A stretch of DNA of 64,000 nt. It comes from Chara braunii (taxonomy: Eukaryota > Streptophyta > Charophyceae > Charales > Characeae). Positions 1-15,838 of this stretch are shown piece by piece (positions within the stretch are counted from its first letter, which is position 1; each line of letters starts with the position of its first letter). The DNA lies in NCBI GenBank assembly GCA_003427395.1, contig BFEA01000045.1, positions 623,469-687,468 on the forward strand, in the 5' to 3' direction. The position numbers were made by a program, and so were the translations under genes. A model generated the notes under the pieces. It saw nothing but the letters and a program-made list of their open reading frames with translations. It was not told where the DNA came from and did no database searches.

Positions 1-52
1 TCTCTCTCTCTCTCGCGCGCGCGCGCGCGCGCGCGCGCGCACGCACGCACGT
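1..52. repeat. (TC)n/(GC)n simple repeat at window start
   Basis: Alternating TC passes into alternating GC and then ACGC units. The alternating purine-pyrimidine GC part is the kind of sequence that can adopt Z-DNA. No gene is associated with it. Confidence 0.9.
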
Positions 53-3000
53 GCGCTCCCTCTCCCTCTAAGTTCTCCCTCTCTCCCTCTTCCCCGTTTG
101 TTCCTTTGGTTCTCCGTCCCCATTACCTCTCTCGTATCCCAAGTCCAATCCTTACCCCTTCCCTCTTGGCGTGCGACTAACCTCTCCCACTTACTTGCCA
201 GGCGACGAACGGTGAAAGAAAGTTGACCTCACTTGGTGGAGAAAGAGGGCAAGGGGAGGACAGGCGGTCCCTTGTGCCACCAAGAAGGAAAAAAAGAAGG
301 GAACACTTGAGAGCAGTGAGCACAAAACGCTGTGAGACCGGAAGCGGACTGGTCCAAAGAGGACTAAAGAAAAAGATTGGTGAATGAAAGAAAGGTCAGT
401 TGTCTTTGGACCAAAGAAAGAGATTGGTGAATGAAAGAAAGGTCAGTTGACTCAACCAGAACCCCGACTGCATGACTAAAGGAAGTGGATGGATTGACTG
501 GGCAGAAGAAAGGGAATGGAAGGAAGTCAAGGGCAAAGAAAGAACTTAGGCATGTGGGAAGGGCTATGTGTTGACCCCAATGGGGATTGTATCGGTCTTT
601 GCATTTGCATTTGACTGTGCAGGCGAGTAGCATTGGGAAGTCTTGAGCGGGACTGGGCCGGGTAGGCCGAGCGGCGAAGGAAATGGGAAAGGGTAAAAGG
701 CCAAGGGGCCCTTAGTGTAAACTCTACTTATGAATGGGCCTTTGTGTATGAGACCTCGAGTGCGGAATGAGAGATGAGTGAAGTCCTGAGTGATTGGAAC
801 GTGATGTAGCCCTTTGTATGCGGATGGTGGCCTCGAAAAGACTAAGGGGCAGGCACCAAAGACATGAATGGAATGTGTTGAATCGCCGAAGTACATAGGG
901 GCAAAAGGGGAAGACGGCGCCGCCGCGGCCCGATGATGTCGTAGGACGGTTGCGTTAGGGAAATGGTGCGTGGCCTAAGGATGACGCTTAGCCTACGCAC
1001 AAAAGAAGAGAAATTCTCAAAGGACCCCTGGACTGCTCGAGTATTGGAAGGAGTAATTGTCTGCGAAACATCTAAGAATCAGGGAAATTTACGCTTGCGG
1101 AAAGATCAGCGAGACTACCACCCGGCGTGAGGGATGAGCTACATCCCCAATGTTAAAGCGCTCTCGCTCGATGGCCCACCCCGATCCATCTCAAAGCACT
1201 AGGTGGGGGTGACCCTGTGACGAATGGCCCGCGCCCTGAGCATGCGCGTGGGCGGGCTGAGCCAACGGGGACCCGCAGTGGGGTCGACACAGGCTCGAAA
1301 GTCTAACGGGGTTCAAGTCCTACAAAAATGGTGGAGGTGACGGGCAGGGGGTTAAACTGACCCTTACCATCCTGGTGGGGGGTGCCCAACGAAGGACTGT
1401 GTACACAACCAAAGAGAAGGAAATGAGGACTTGCGTTTGCTCTTCCCTTTGAGAGAATCAGATTTGAGAGTCGTTGGGCGCATGGCATGGCCAGGCCCGG
1501 AAGTATAACATGCTTGATGCACACTTGATCAGCTCACTCCTTTGTGCAGTGGCTCTAGCCCCCTTCCTCCGGTGCTGGTGTTCGCCAGTCCGGAGAAGCT
1601 GGCGGCAAGTCGCAGGTCGACCCTTCCTCTTCATGTGAAAGAAGGGCTCTGGTTACCTGGCACGCGGTTGGTGCTTCGACTTTGGTCGCGGTCCAATGAA
1701 AATCCCGCGGCGGAGTGATCCGACCGGCTGGGTGCTCTTCTCTCTTCTTCTTTTGGGCCCAGTGGGCCCATGCACTATACACTTGAGATGCTTAAAGGAA
1801 TCAACATGAACGCAACAATAATCGAGAAAAGAACAATCCTGCCTTATGAATCCACAAACGAAGGAAGAGCATGGGAATGAAGGGAGTTGCTAGACTCCAA
1901 GGAAAACTAGCTCACCCTTGAAGATGCTCACGAAAAGGAACCAGTCACTGTTTATGGACAATAGGGGGAGTGGCACACACGGTCCTGAGAGATAATGCGA
2001 GGTATGGGTAGGACGCGCTGGATGCACCATGGGAAAGGCACTTGTACTATGTGTGTCCCACTTGGGACTTGTGATCTGCATGAGGGGAAATTGAGCGTGC
2101 TGCCTGCGGAAGGAAGGAGTGGGTCTGAACCCGCTGGGGAGGGTTGCAAAACGCCGTCTCTTTCAAGTGCCACTTTGTCTCATGTGGGGGAGGCTGGTCC
2201 ACCAGGATTTTGGCAGGGGTTGGTCTCGGCGGTTGATTAGTAGCACTCTCTCCTGGGCGGACCGAGCATGGCTCGACACCTTGCCCAGGCGGGATGCGAA
2301 ACGTTTCCTTGGTTGGGGCGGCTGCTTGTCAGCAGACGGAGGAAAGGCCACTGCATGTGGGGCAAGGAGGGCGCCTCGGGGACGATTAGTAGCGTCCTGA
2401 AGTACGACGTGGGAAAGGCTAACTCTTATCGGACCAATGGATGTGAATGCCCGGGCGGCTAATCTTTGCTCCTACCGGGGTGCGCGAGATGATTCCCGGT
2501 GCCAATGGGGGTGTAGAGGACGGCAAGACGGGATGGGGTGCTCTGGGCAAACGGAGAGGTGTGATACCCTGTGTCGGAGTTCAGGTACCGCGCTTGCGAC
2601 GATTGAACTTTGATTTAGGTATGGGATAAAACTCTACCGATGGTAACAGTGGAGAAACCACTTTGGAAAGAGACTTGTGAGGAGATGACCGTGACTGTAT
2701 GTGAGATTGCCTGAGTTTTTCGTATTTTGTATCCCCCTCTGTAAAGTTGATTGAGACATTAAGCCGTTGGGCAAGGCCAAGATTCTAAGTTTATTCCCAC
2801 CCTGGCCTAAGTCTGCACGAGTGAGTGAAGACCATGAGGGAAAGAGATAAGAGGTCAGCTTTGAAAGGAACCAACAAAATGTGCTTGGGTAAAAGGGGGT
2901 CGTTCGAGGGAATCCTAGGAAGTATAGAATTTGAGAATGGGGAGGTAGACTAGGCTAGACCTTGATGAGGGATCTAAAATATTCTCATCCAGGATGTAGG

Positions 3001-3136
3001 CTGACCCGACCCAAGAATTGGGGTCGGTGCTTGGTTGTGAAAAACAGGGATCAGGTGTTGGAACCAAGATGGAGCGGTGGCTATCGTCCCCAATCTATTC
3101 CAGCGGACCAAAAATGCCAATAGATGTGAAGGACAG
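53..3136. other. No recognisable gene; unassigned intergenic or decayed repeat DNA
   Basis: Only short overlapping open frames occur on both strands, none longer than about 110 codons and none with a domain I recognise. I see no RT, gag or integrase peptides, no tRNA and no LTR pair. A small tandem duplication is listed separately. Confidence 0.6.
374..449. repeat. 47-bp tandem duplication
   Basis: The 29-base string beginning AGATTGGTGAATG occurs at 374 and again at 421, a period of 47 bases, with near-identical flanks (GGTCCAAAGA / GGACCAAAGA). It is a simple local duplication with no coding meaning visible. Confidence 0.8.
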
Positions 3137-3205
3137 TGTCGAGCGCATCGGTCCGGCACCGCACAAGGCAGCGCGGGACCCTCCCGGCCGCGTCACGCAG
3201 GAGTT
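3137..3205 (+). repeat. Fragment resembling the terminus of the element-G LTR
   Basis: It starts TGTCGAGCGCATCGG and includes GGACCCTCC and CGCGTCACGCAGGAG, the same three blocks in the same order as the first 70 bases of the LTR at 15044. Similarity ends after GCAGGAG. It may be an old relative or a solo-LTR edge; no second end was found. Confidence 0.6.
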
Positions 3206-8144
<4,939 letters not shown>

Positions 8145-8463
8145 TTAGGCGGGCACCATCATGCGCTCTTTGTTGGCGCAAGTAGATGCTACTAGTCTAC
8201 TAAGGCGCTGCACCCGGTCTTGTAGGCGCAGTCTATCAACGCAGTTGCAACTTATAAAGTGTCGCGTGGAGCCGATGTCTATGAAGGCACGACACTTGAG
8301 GCCACCTACACGAACTTCCACAATGAAGTTCTCCCCTCTAGGACCTCGACTTAATGCCACCCAGGACTCACGAGGGTCCCTTGCCGACCACTCACTTTAT
8401 AGGTCCTACACATCCAACGAACATAGTATCGTTGGGGCAGGATGCGTCTGCGGGGTGACTTAG
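8145..8463 (-). pseudogene. Element F: aspartic protease remnant
   Basis: Minus-strand retropepsin fragment of a gypsy-type polyprotein. The open part (8360-8145) contains the active-site region FIDIGSTRHFIS followed by a CVDRLRL stretch. It matches the protease of the relatives in this window (DIGSTRNFIS at 30.0 kb). Upstream codons of the SEWSARDPRESW type are readable in the same direction but interrupted. The C-terminal flap and the LLGMYYL motif seen in the relatives are missing, so the gene ends here. The enzyme would cut the Gag-Pol polyprotein in the virus-like particle; this copy is dead. Confidence 0.75.
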
Positions 8464-8551
8464 GAGTCAATAGCTTCATCCAACTCTTGAAACGGGGAGG
8501 GTACATCACCCACTTCAACACGAGTAGAAGCAGCTACAACTCATACGGGCC

Positions 8552-10379
8552 CTATGTGTTTCCCGAGCTGGAACTCATGGAGGCCCCACTCAGGGAAGAA
8601 GGAATCCCACCTTTAGGGGGTATCTTCTGTGAAACCTTTGCATTCGTGCATTTAGACTGCTGATCGACATACTTGTCGCAGTTAATGCAAGCACCCCCCG
8701 TATAACGGTCCCGCCGCACATCTTGATCCAAACCCGCTCCAACCCAAGTCGCTATCTTGTTGGGGTTCAGGGTTTGCCCCTCACTCCTCTGTTGACCTCC
8801 CTTGCGGCGGCCACCTGCCTTAACCTTTACCAAGGCAACGAGGATGCTACCCTCAACACTACCCTCACCGTCAAACTCCGAGCCGTCCACTAAGTCAGAA
8901 TAGTCGTCGATCTCGGTTCGAGTACCATCGGTCTCAACCATCATCAATCTAGTTCCTTTCTTCTTCCACTCTTGTGGACTCTTCTTCTCTCTTCCGTCTG
9001 TAGGGAGTTGTTAGTGTTCCAGAGCCTTCTTACTAAAGGTCTCAAACGTGTGATACTCGAGGCGAGCCTCACTGGCTAATAAGTTCTCTACATATGTGGG
9101 AAAACATCTCAAGAACATGACCATAAAGACCTGCGGATTGTAGTGCATCCTGGGAACGACAATCATGCGCTCAACGACCGAGGTGAGTTCGCGCACGATC
9201 GTGTACTTTTTAGTATCAAGCCGGGTCAATGCATTAGTGGCAATCTGTGCCTGCTGTGGGTTGTGCCAACGCGCTTCCACCAAGTCCATGAAACTTTCCA
9301 ATGTATGGGTCTTGGCCCAATTGGTCATTCGTGCCGAACCCTTTTGAAGCTACCAATCCATCTAGCCATCTTGCTGCCGATCCCTCAAGATTTGAGGCAG
9401 CAGTTATTACTTCCTCCTCTACTACAGTCCTCTGCCCGTACCCACACTGGCACCGTTCTCAACCAAGTGTCAAGATCCTCATCCTTCTTATCACCTGAGA
9501 AGGTTGAGGGTGGTTTCAATGGAGTCTTGGGGTACCAAGTTTGGCGTTGTCCTGCTGGTGGGACAGGTGGCAGCTGTGGTGTAGTTCCAGCTGGTGGACC
9601 AGAAGAAGGACAAGCAACAATCTGTGCTGCTGCTGCTGAAGTACCGCTTGGTAATGTACCAGATTGAGGCGGATACGGCCTGCCATCTTCGAGAATGGCA
9701 ACGATGGCAAAACTGCTGGCCTGAAACCAGGCATGTGCATACCATCCAGTATCTGGTCAAGGGTATCCTGGAAAGCGTCCAGTTTGCTGTCCGTATATGC
9801 ATGCATGGACATGAGACCTGCCTTGAGGATCTGCGTGTTGTCATCAATGACACCGTCATCTAACCCTTCTACAACAGCTTTGTCTGCCGCCCTACCCTCA
9901 AGTTTGACACTTTTATTTCTAATCTCATTTTCTCTTTCGGTAGCCTCCTTAAGTTCTTCCTCTAACCTTAAGCGGATTAACTCCACTTGCTGGAGTTCTA
10001 TCTGTTCCCTGGTGCGTGGAGGCGGCGAGCTGAACTGCGAGCCCGCCATCTGACTGGTACCAGATCATGACATATTGGAGATTGACGGCGAGTTGGTTGA
10101 GTTTAGCGGCATGCCGAGCTACTGACCAAACGAGGTTGCTGCAGATGTTGCTGCAGAGGTAGCCATTGCTACTGCGCTAGCTGCTGCTGCTGCTAACGTT
10201 CTTTTTACAGTTGTTGCTGCTTCCCTTGCAGTCTCAAGAGTACGGGCCCTTGCTTCGGCCCTTAACCTTCTTTCGTCTCCCGGTAGCAGGACCTGGAACA
10301 CTACAGGTATCCTATGTGTATCATGTCGTGTTTGCCTTCTGTCGTTAGTTGTACCTTCACCACCTTCTGATCCACTCAT
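8552..10379 (-). pseudogene. Element F: gag remnant
   Basis: Broken minus-strand gag in four readable pieces. 10379-10119 starts MSGSEGG and continues with RLRAEARART and an alanine-rich stretch. 10049-9516 is a charged coiled-coil-like N-terminus (REQIELQQVELIRLRLEEEL). Near 9500 a GDKKDEDLDTWLRTVP stretch matches the start of the capsid region in elements C and 2. 9328-9011 is the capsid core (LVEARWHNPQQAQIATNAL, ending FSKKALEH). 8947-8552 is the nucleocapsid end. The zinc knuckle reads CINCDKYVDQQSKC, so the histidine of CX2CX4HX4C is replaced by Asp. Frame changes and stops separate the pieces. Order and strand fit the leader at 10380-11907. Confidence 0.8.
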
Positions 10380-11907
10380 CGGCTAGGCAGACGTTGTCTG
10401 CACTAGTGTCTTCTCTGGAACCTACCGCAGCATGCGTCTGACCGGTCTAAAAATAATTAAAAATAAAATAATGTTCGGCAAGTCACCTAGGCTACCGTTC
10501 AAGCGGTATCAACAACATTTACACAGACTGTACACATAATCCAAGTCTACTTCAAATACTTCACTTACAAAATCTTTGAGGAGAACTGACTATGGTAGAA
10601 CATTACAGTCCTAGTGTAGGTTGTCTGTGAGGTGTTAGCAGTCTGTCAACCCACTTGTAATGAACCCAGATCGTGAGACAGTTGTCAACAATGCAAGTCC
10701 AGATAAATGTCCATCGGCTGATGATTACTAATAGTCAAAAATCGTGACCAGACAGAATGAGGTGAGATATCATACACAGACGAAGAGAGAGGAGGGAGAA
10801 GAGACAAAGGAGAGGAAGTAAAATGCCCACTCCTGCTTCGGGCTCCCTCCTCTACTGCCACCTCATCAATCAATAGTCTGAACGAGTATTCGAGTATCCT
10901 CATTGTGCCACGTGGCACGTCTAATCAGTTCCACATCAGCATCTGGAGCAATGTCGACATGAAGATTACCAGGTACGTATCCTCGAACTCTCCACAGTCC
11001 TGATCTCCTCCTGAAGTGACGACGAACAGAACAGCAATGTTGAACAAGTAGTCCCCTCAATAGACACGTGGCAGCAGCCACGTTAGCCAAATAATATACG
11101 TGGCAGCAACCACGTTAGCCAAGTAATATACGTGGCAGCAGCCACATCAGCAAAGGGGCATGGCTGCTGCCACGTCAGCATGCCAAGAAGACAGGAGCAA
11201 GCCGGCCACCATGCCAGACAAGCAGCGCCTCGCCAAGTCACAATGCCAGCAGCGTCGAGCCAGTGTCGCAGCGTCGAGCCAGCGTTGAAGTCAACGCGTG
11301 GAGTCAGCATCAATGCAAGACAGAATGAATGTCAAAGCCAGGAAGTCAACTCTTATGTAGTGTTGACGCGGGGTCTGGACCCCAGATGCTGTATCCCTCT
11401 GCCGTCCAGATCTCAATGCGAATGAGGGCTCAGATCGGCTTGAAACCGAATTCCCTCCGGCCTGGATGGTGTTTGGGTACCTGCGCACAAGAAGTGAGTG
11501 TATCCAACCCAGGGCATGGGTGCGGTACCTTTGACTCTACAGTTGACTTTGACTCTTGAATTTCCTGTGTGCAGCGTTCGGTCACACAGCCACACTCGAC
11601 AGACTCGGGCTTGGGCGTGTCTTGGTCACACAGCCCAGCGCAGACCTTCTCAGGTTTGCGTGGCCTGGGGCTGAGTTCTGGGCCCCAGGCTACTTCTGAA
11701 CAGGGTTATTACACACTTCTCAAAATAAAAATAAATTATGTGTGCAAATGTATGCAGAATGGGTATAGTTGTGATTGATAGTCGAGTCTCAATTGGAATC
11801 TCCCTCCCTTGTATCCAACATGCCTGTTTGCATCATCGAGCAATGGTCCCTAAGGTGTGCATTAACAGCCCACCCCTGTGCCAAAGGAATATGCTTATGA
11901 CCATAAC
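10380..11907 (-). other. Element F: 5' leader, gag-proximal part
   Basis: Non-coding. The stretch 11740-11907 matches the leader of element C near 32640-32810 (both run through AAGGTGTGCA and CACCCCTGTGCC). It therefore lies between primer site and gag on the minus strand. The rest of the leader resumes at 26413 after the element A insertion. Confidence 0.65.
11047..11182. repeat. Direct and inverted ACGTGGCAGC repeats
   Basis: Three copies of a unit of about 42 bases containing ACGTGGCAGCA(G/A)CCACGTTAGCC are followed by an inverted copy, GGCTGCTGCCACGTCAGC. Each unit holds a G-box-like CACGTGGC or ACGTGGC core and is itself partly palindromic. Confidence 0.8.
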
Positions 11908-12395
11908 TGTTACGGACTCAGCCAGGGCTCGATCCTTGGTTCGCGGGTTACCCCCAGCCAGGCTGCGATTTTTTTTTTTTTTTTAGTTTCTGATCTCCGG
12001 TTCCTGACTGTTGGCGCCCTCTGCAGTTTACGCCCATTCTCAACTTCCTCCTCTGGGCGCCATCCGGCATTCTGGCGCCCAGGCTCAGACCTTCGGTTTT
12101 GAGTTGAGCCCCGAGGCAAATTGCACTTCTGCCCCCGGGACTCAACTTGAGTCCGGTACTTGAGACCCGACTCAAGCTCAGTTCCACATTCAGTTTTCGG
12201 CCTCAGTGCTTGTGCTTCAGTGTGACTTGCTGCGACAGTGTTCGGAATCCAAGATTGCGACTTTGTGACTTTGCCACTTTTGTGTCCACGTCCATCGAGT
12301 TGTGCCGAGTCTGCGTCGAGTTGAGTGAGNGTGTGTGTGTGCTCTCACTCTCCCTCTCTCTCCCAATCTCGATGCTCTGCCTCAGCCCCGTCACA
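11908..12395 (+). repeat. Element A 5' LTR
   Basis: It begins TGTTACGGACTCAGCCAGG and ends CAGCCCCGTCACA, giving TG...CA termini over 488 bases. It matches 25888-26412 along its length, differing by indels including an extra block of about 30 bases in the 3' copy. It contains one ambiguous base at 12330. Confidence 0.9.
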
Positions 12396-12396
12396 C

Positions 12397-12408
12397 TGGT
12401 ATCGGAGC
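12397..12408 (+). promoter_or_regulatory. Element A primer binding site (initiator-Met type)
   Basis: TGGTATCGGAGC lies one base after the LTR. It is the tRNA-iMet-complementary site TGGTATCAGAGC with one change, which fixes the element's strand as plus. Confidence 0.85.
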
Positions 12409-14429
12409 GGGAAACGGCCCTCCCTCCCTCCCTGTTCCGGCATCGCCATCGTTGTCATCTTCGCCATCATCATCGCCGCCACGTCATCGCCATCGTCGTC
12501 GACATCGTCGCTGCCACGTGAGGACCTCATACCTGTCGTTGCCGCTATCGCCACGTGCGCACCTCGCTGCCTTTGTTGTCGTCGCTGCCACATCACCGAT
12601 CCCGAAGCAGATGCGTAGGTAAGTAACCGATAAAATTTATTTTTATTATTTTTCTTCTTTCTTTACTTTTCTCTCTATTCTCCCTCGTGTCGTCTTCTTC
12701 TTCTTCTTCTTCGTCGTCGTCGTCGACGTCATCGATTTTCCCTTTTTCTTTCTTCTCCCCCTCTTTCTTCCCCGTTGTCGATATTCCCTTTCTTCCTTCT
12801 CCTCCTTCTTCTTCAACGCCCTCATCCTTCGACCGCCCATTTCCGACTCCTGACCCCCGTGCGATTTCCTGCGCAATCCCCCGCACGTTCCCCGCTCGCG
12901 CGCTACTTTCCCGCGCGACCGTCGTCATCTCCCCACACCCCCCCGGTGCGATCCTCTTCTTCTTCTTCTCCCCCAGCTCCCCCTCCCGATCCCGACTCCC
13001 CCACCTTCCTCTTCAACTGCGATCCTAACCCGACACCAACCGGGCTACCCTTCTCCCGACATTCCCCCTGTCTCTTATACACATCTAGATGTGTATAAGA
13101 GACAGGCCTTCCACCGCGCGACTTCCCCCCCCCCACTGACCACGCGCCCCTCCCTCCTCCCTGTGCCATCGTTTTCAACCGCCCCCACACGCTACCACAC
13201 ACTTTCCCTTCCCCCTGTGCAACGTCCCCCACTCTTCCCCCCGATCATCACCAATCATCATCATCATCATCGTCATCATCATCGTCAACATCATCAATCT
13301 TCCCGTGCAAACCTCCCTAGTCTAACCCTACCTACTACACTACCACCCAATCAATGATAGATAGGATCGCTCCGCCCTTGATTTACTTCATTAGTCATTA
13401 TTTATTTTTCTCTCTTTTCTCAAAATTTACTTGAAATAATTGTAATTCGAAAATACTTTGGAAGTAATTAATTATTCGACATTTCTTTTTCATTAATTTT
13501 TTTTTTTAAATACTTTTTAATTATATTTTTTTGAAAATTTTGAAAATATGTGGAATTAATTGTTCTTTCTTGGTCTTTCCTCCTTGAAATTCGGAAATAA
13601 GTTTACTTAATTGTTTTTTGAATTTTTTATAATCTGAAAATATTTTTGAATTAATTAAATTCCTTCCTTTTTCATAATCCGAAAATATGTTAGAATTAAT
13701 TAATTCTTTTTCGACATTTCTTTGAAATTAGAAAATAATGTTTAACTAATTCTTTTTCAATTGTTTTTTCTTTTTTGGAAATACGTACGAATTAATTAAT
13801 TATTTTTCAACATTCCTTTTTTGAAATTCACAAACAATTTTAATTAATTCCTTTTCAATTTTTTTCTTGAAATTCAAAAACGCCTTATGATCAATTCTTT
13901 TTCGAAAATTCTTGAAATTTGGGAATATTTTCGAGTTACTTAATCCCTTTTTTGAAATTTTCACGTTTTTTTGTAAAATCATACCCGAAAATTAATTTTG
14001 AATGAATTTAAAAACCCAAATCAGAACTTTTCTTCGAAACTAGTTATTTCTTTTTTTTTTCGCTTTTTGATATTTTCAACGAAAATTTCTGGAAAATTTT
14101 GTTTTGCAAGTTCCTTCTTTGGATTCTTTTTGAATTTCTTTCCAAGGCATATTCTCGAATTAATTTCGAATAACTTTAATTAATTCGAATCGAAATTAAT
14201 TTATTTGCGAATTTTATTCTTTCCGGAAATTATCTTCTTTTTGATAAATCAATTGATGTTGTTCTACCCTTCTAAATAGGAACCCCTCCCGGGCATGACA
14301 TGCAAAACCAGGAACTCTCAACGCACAGCCGTCGACGCCGCCGTTGCTGCCGCTGCTAACGCTGCCTCCACCTGATCTGCTGCCACCTCATCCACCGCTA
14401 CTACCGCTACCACCGCGTCCTCCCCCACC
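12409..14429 (+). other. Element A leader: CT-rich then AT-rich, non-coding
   Basis: 12409-13370 is C/T-rich with TTC, CAT and GTC runs. 13380-14270 is very AT-rich with loosely repeated GAATTAATTAATTCTTTTTC-like units. No gene is apparent. An adapter palindrome at 13068-13105 interrupts it. Confidence 0.7.
13068..13105. other. Nextera mate-pair junction adapter (assembly artefact)
   Basis: A perfect 38-base palindrome made of two inverted 19-base Tn5 mosaic ends (CTGTCTCTTATACACATCT and its complement). This is the known junction adapter of Nextera mate-pair libraries. It should not be in genomic DNA, and the sequences on its two sides may not be adjacent in the organism. Confidence 0.97.
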
Positions 14430-15043
14430 ATGGCCCAATCATCCAACATTGATATGTTCGGCATCCGCGTCGACTCCGTCTTTAACATCGTCCGCAACCT
14501 CGCAGGCGAGCAAACACCACCACCCGATGCCGCCACTGGTCTCGCGACACTCCTCCGCATGGTGACATCCGTCCACTCATCCATCGACGACATTAAAACA
14601 TTCGTCTCCACCATCTCCGCTTGTGTGACCGCCATTGAAAATCAAACCCCCGCCATCCAAGTTGTCACCACCACGTCCCCCCCTCCCCCACCTCGGGTGC
14701 CACCACCCTTCCCCCATCTTCCGCCTCCACATCTACACCAATCACCTCCTCCCCCACATCCACCGCCCTCTCCGCTGGCACGTCATCCACACCCCCGTTT
14801 CATCCACCAACACCTCCACGACGGTCACCCCACCGCACAAGACGACAACCCCCGCCGTCACGCAGTCGTCAACCATTCTCCCCCAATCAAAACTTCTCAT
14901 GACTTCATCCACTATCACTTTCGCCCTCCCCACCTATACACAGATTAACCCCACAACCGAACCCCTCGGCCCCGCCGTTCCAATACTTCCCCCGTCTACA
15001 CTTCTCCCAACCAACCCCACCACTGATTTCACCCGGGTACCAT
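14430..15043 (+). pseudogene. Element A: gag N-terminal part
   Basis: The reading frame starts MAQSSNIDMFGIRVDSVFNI and continues through SIDDIKTFVSTISACVTAIENQ, a helical N-terminus typical of chromovirus gag, into a long proline-, threonine- and serine-rich linker. A frame change occurs in the linker: the sense frame moves to the one reading TTTPAVTQSS and ITFALPTYTQ. The gene is cut at 15043 by the LTR of element G and resumes at 17839. Gag would form the virus-like particle shell. The start was chosen as the first ATG of the frame; upstream sequence is repetitive. Confidence 0.65.
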
Positions 15044-15355
15044 TGTCGAGCGCATCGGCCCCCGCGCGAGCGAGGACCCTCCTGACCGCGTCACGCAGGA
15101 GAAACTTAGGCCTTCAACCTTTTTAGAGAAAACTCGGGGACGACACGGTAACCCTTGCCGACCCTTCGCCGCTTCGAACGATCGTCGATGACGTCACACG
15201 TCAACGACGCCAGGCTTTAGGTCTGTCAGTTATAGGTTTGGTCTGAATAACTTCGGCAACGTCAATCTCATCATCTTCCTGAACAAAAAAAGTCGGACAG
15301 TGTCCGACCTTAAAAAACTCGGGCAGAAACCCTCTCAGGGGTTTGTGTCCCGACA
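15044..15355 (-). repeat. Element G 3' LTR
   Basis: On the plus strand it runs TGTCGAGCGCATCGG to GTGTCCCGACA. It carries ATGACGTCACACGTCA, which includes a CRE-like TGACGTCA palindrome, and the inverted repeat GTCGGACAGTGTCCGAC, which could fold into a hairpin. Confidence 0.88.
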
Positions 15356-15371
15356 GCCTTCCCCGCCCCCA
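15356..15371 (-). promoter_or_regulatory. Element G polypurine tract
   Basis: The minus strand reads GGGGGCGGGGAAGGC directly before the 3' LTR, as expected for plus-strand DNA priming. Confidence 0.75.
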
Positions 15372-15605
15372 TTAAGCGACGTCCCCGCCGCTTACCATAA
15401 GGCAATACAAGGAGAAGTCTTTATAAGATCTCATCAAATATATCACATAATCACAGAATATCTGGAATTAATCCAGATCTTACATACTCATTTGTGACGA
15501 GCGACGTATCCGTCGTTTATCTTTCTTTCCTTTTATAATCATCTGGATACTCTTTTATGAAGTACTCCATGCATATTTCATCACTTACAATACCTCAAAC
15601 ATTGA

Positions 15606-15838
15606 CTTACTTTCAAACATAACAGAGGCTTACTTTCAAGCCTTTAACAGACAGAGGCTTACTTTCAAGCCTTTTTACTTTCAAGCCTGAACAGACAGAG
15701 ACTTACTTTCAAGCCTTGAACAGACAGAGGCTTACTTTCAAGCCTTGAACAGACAGAGGCTCACTTTCAAGCCTTGAACAGACAGAGGCTTACTTTCAAG
15801 CCTTAAATAGACAAAGGCTTACTTTCAAGCCTTATAAT
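15606..15838. repeat. 29-bp tandem repeats, each with a short hairpin
   Basis: About eight copies of a unit containing CAGACAGAGGCTTACTTTCAAGCCTT. Starts at 15689, 15718, 15747 and 15776 give an exact 29-base period. AGGCTT and AAGCCT within each unit are inverted repeats separated by ACTTTC. It lies in the non-coding body of element G. Confidence 0.92.

Noticed and set aside
12903-13232. Open frames containing YTHLDVYKRQ
   Set aside because: This peptide is the translation of the sequencing adapter.
15606-15838. 29-base spaced repeats looking like a CRISPR array
   Set aside because: There are no unique spacers; the whole 29-base unit repeats, and the context is a eukaryotic LTR element.
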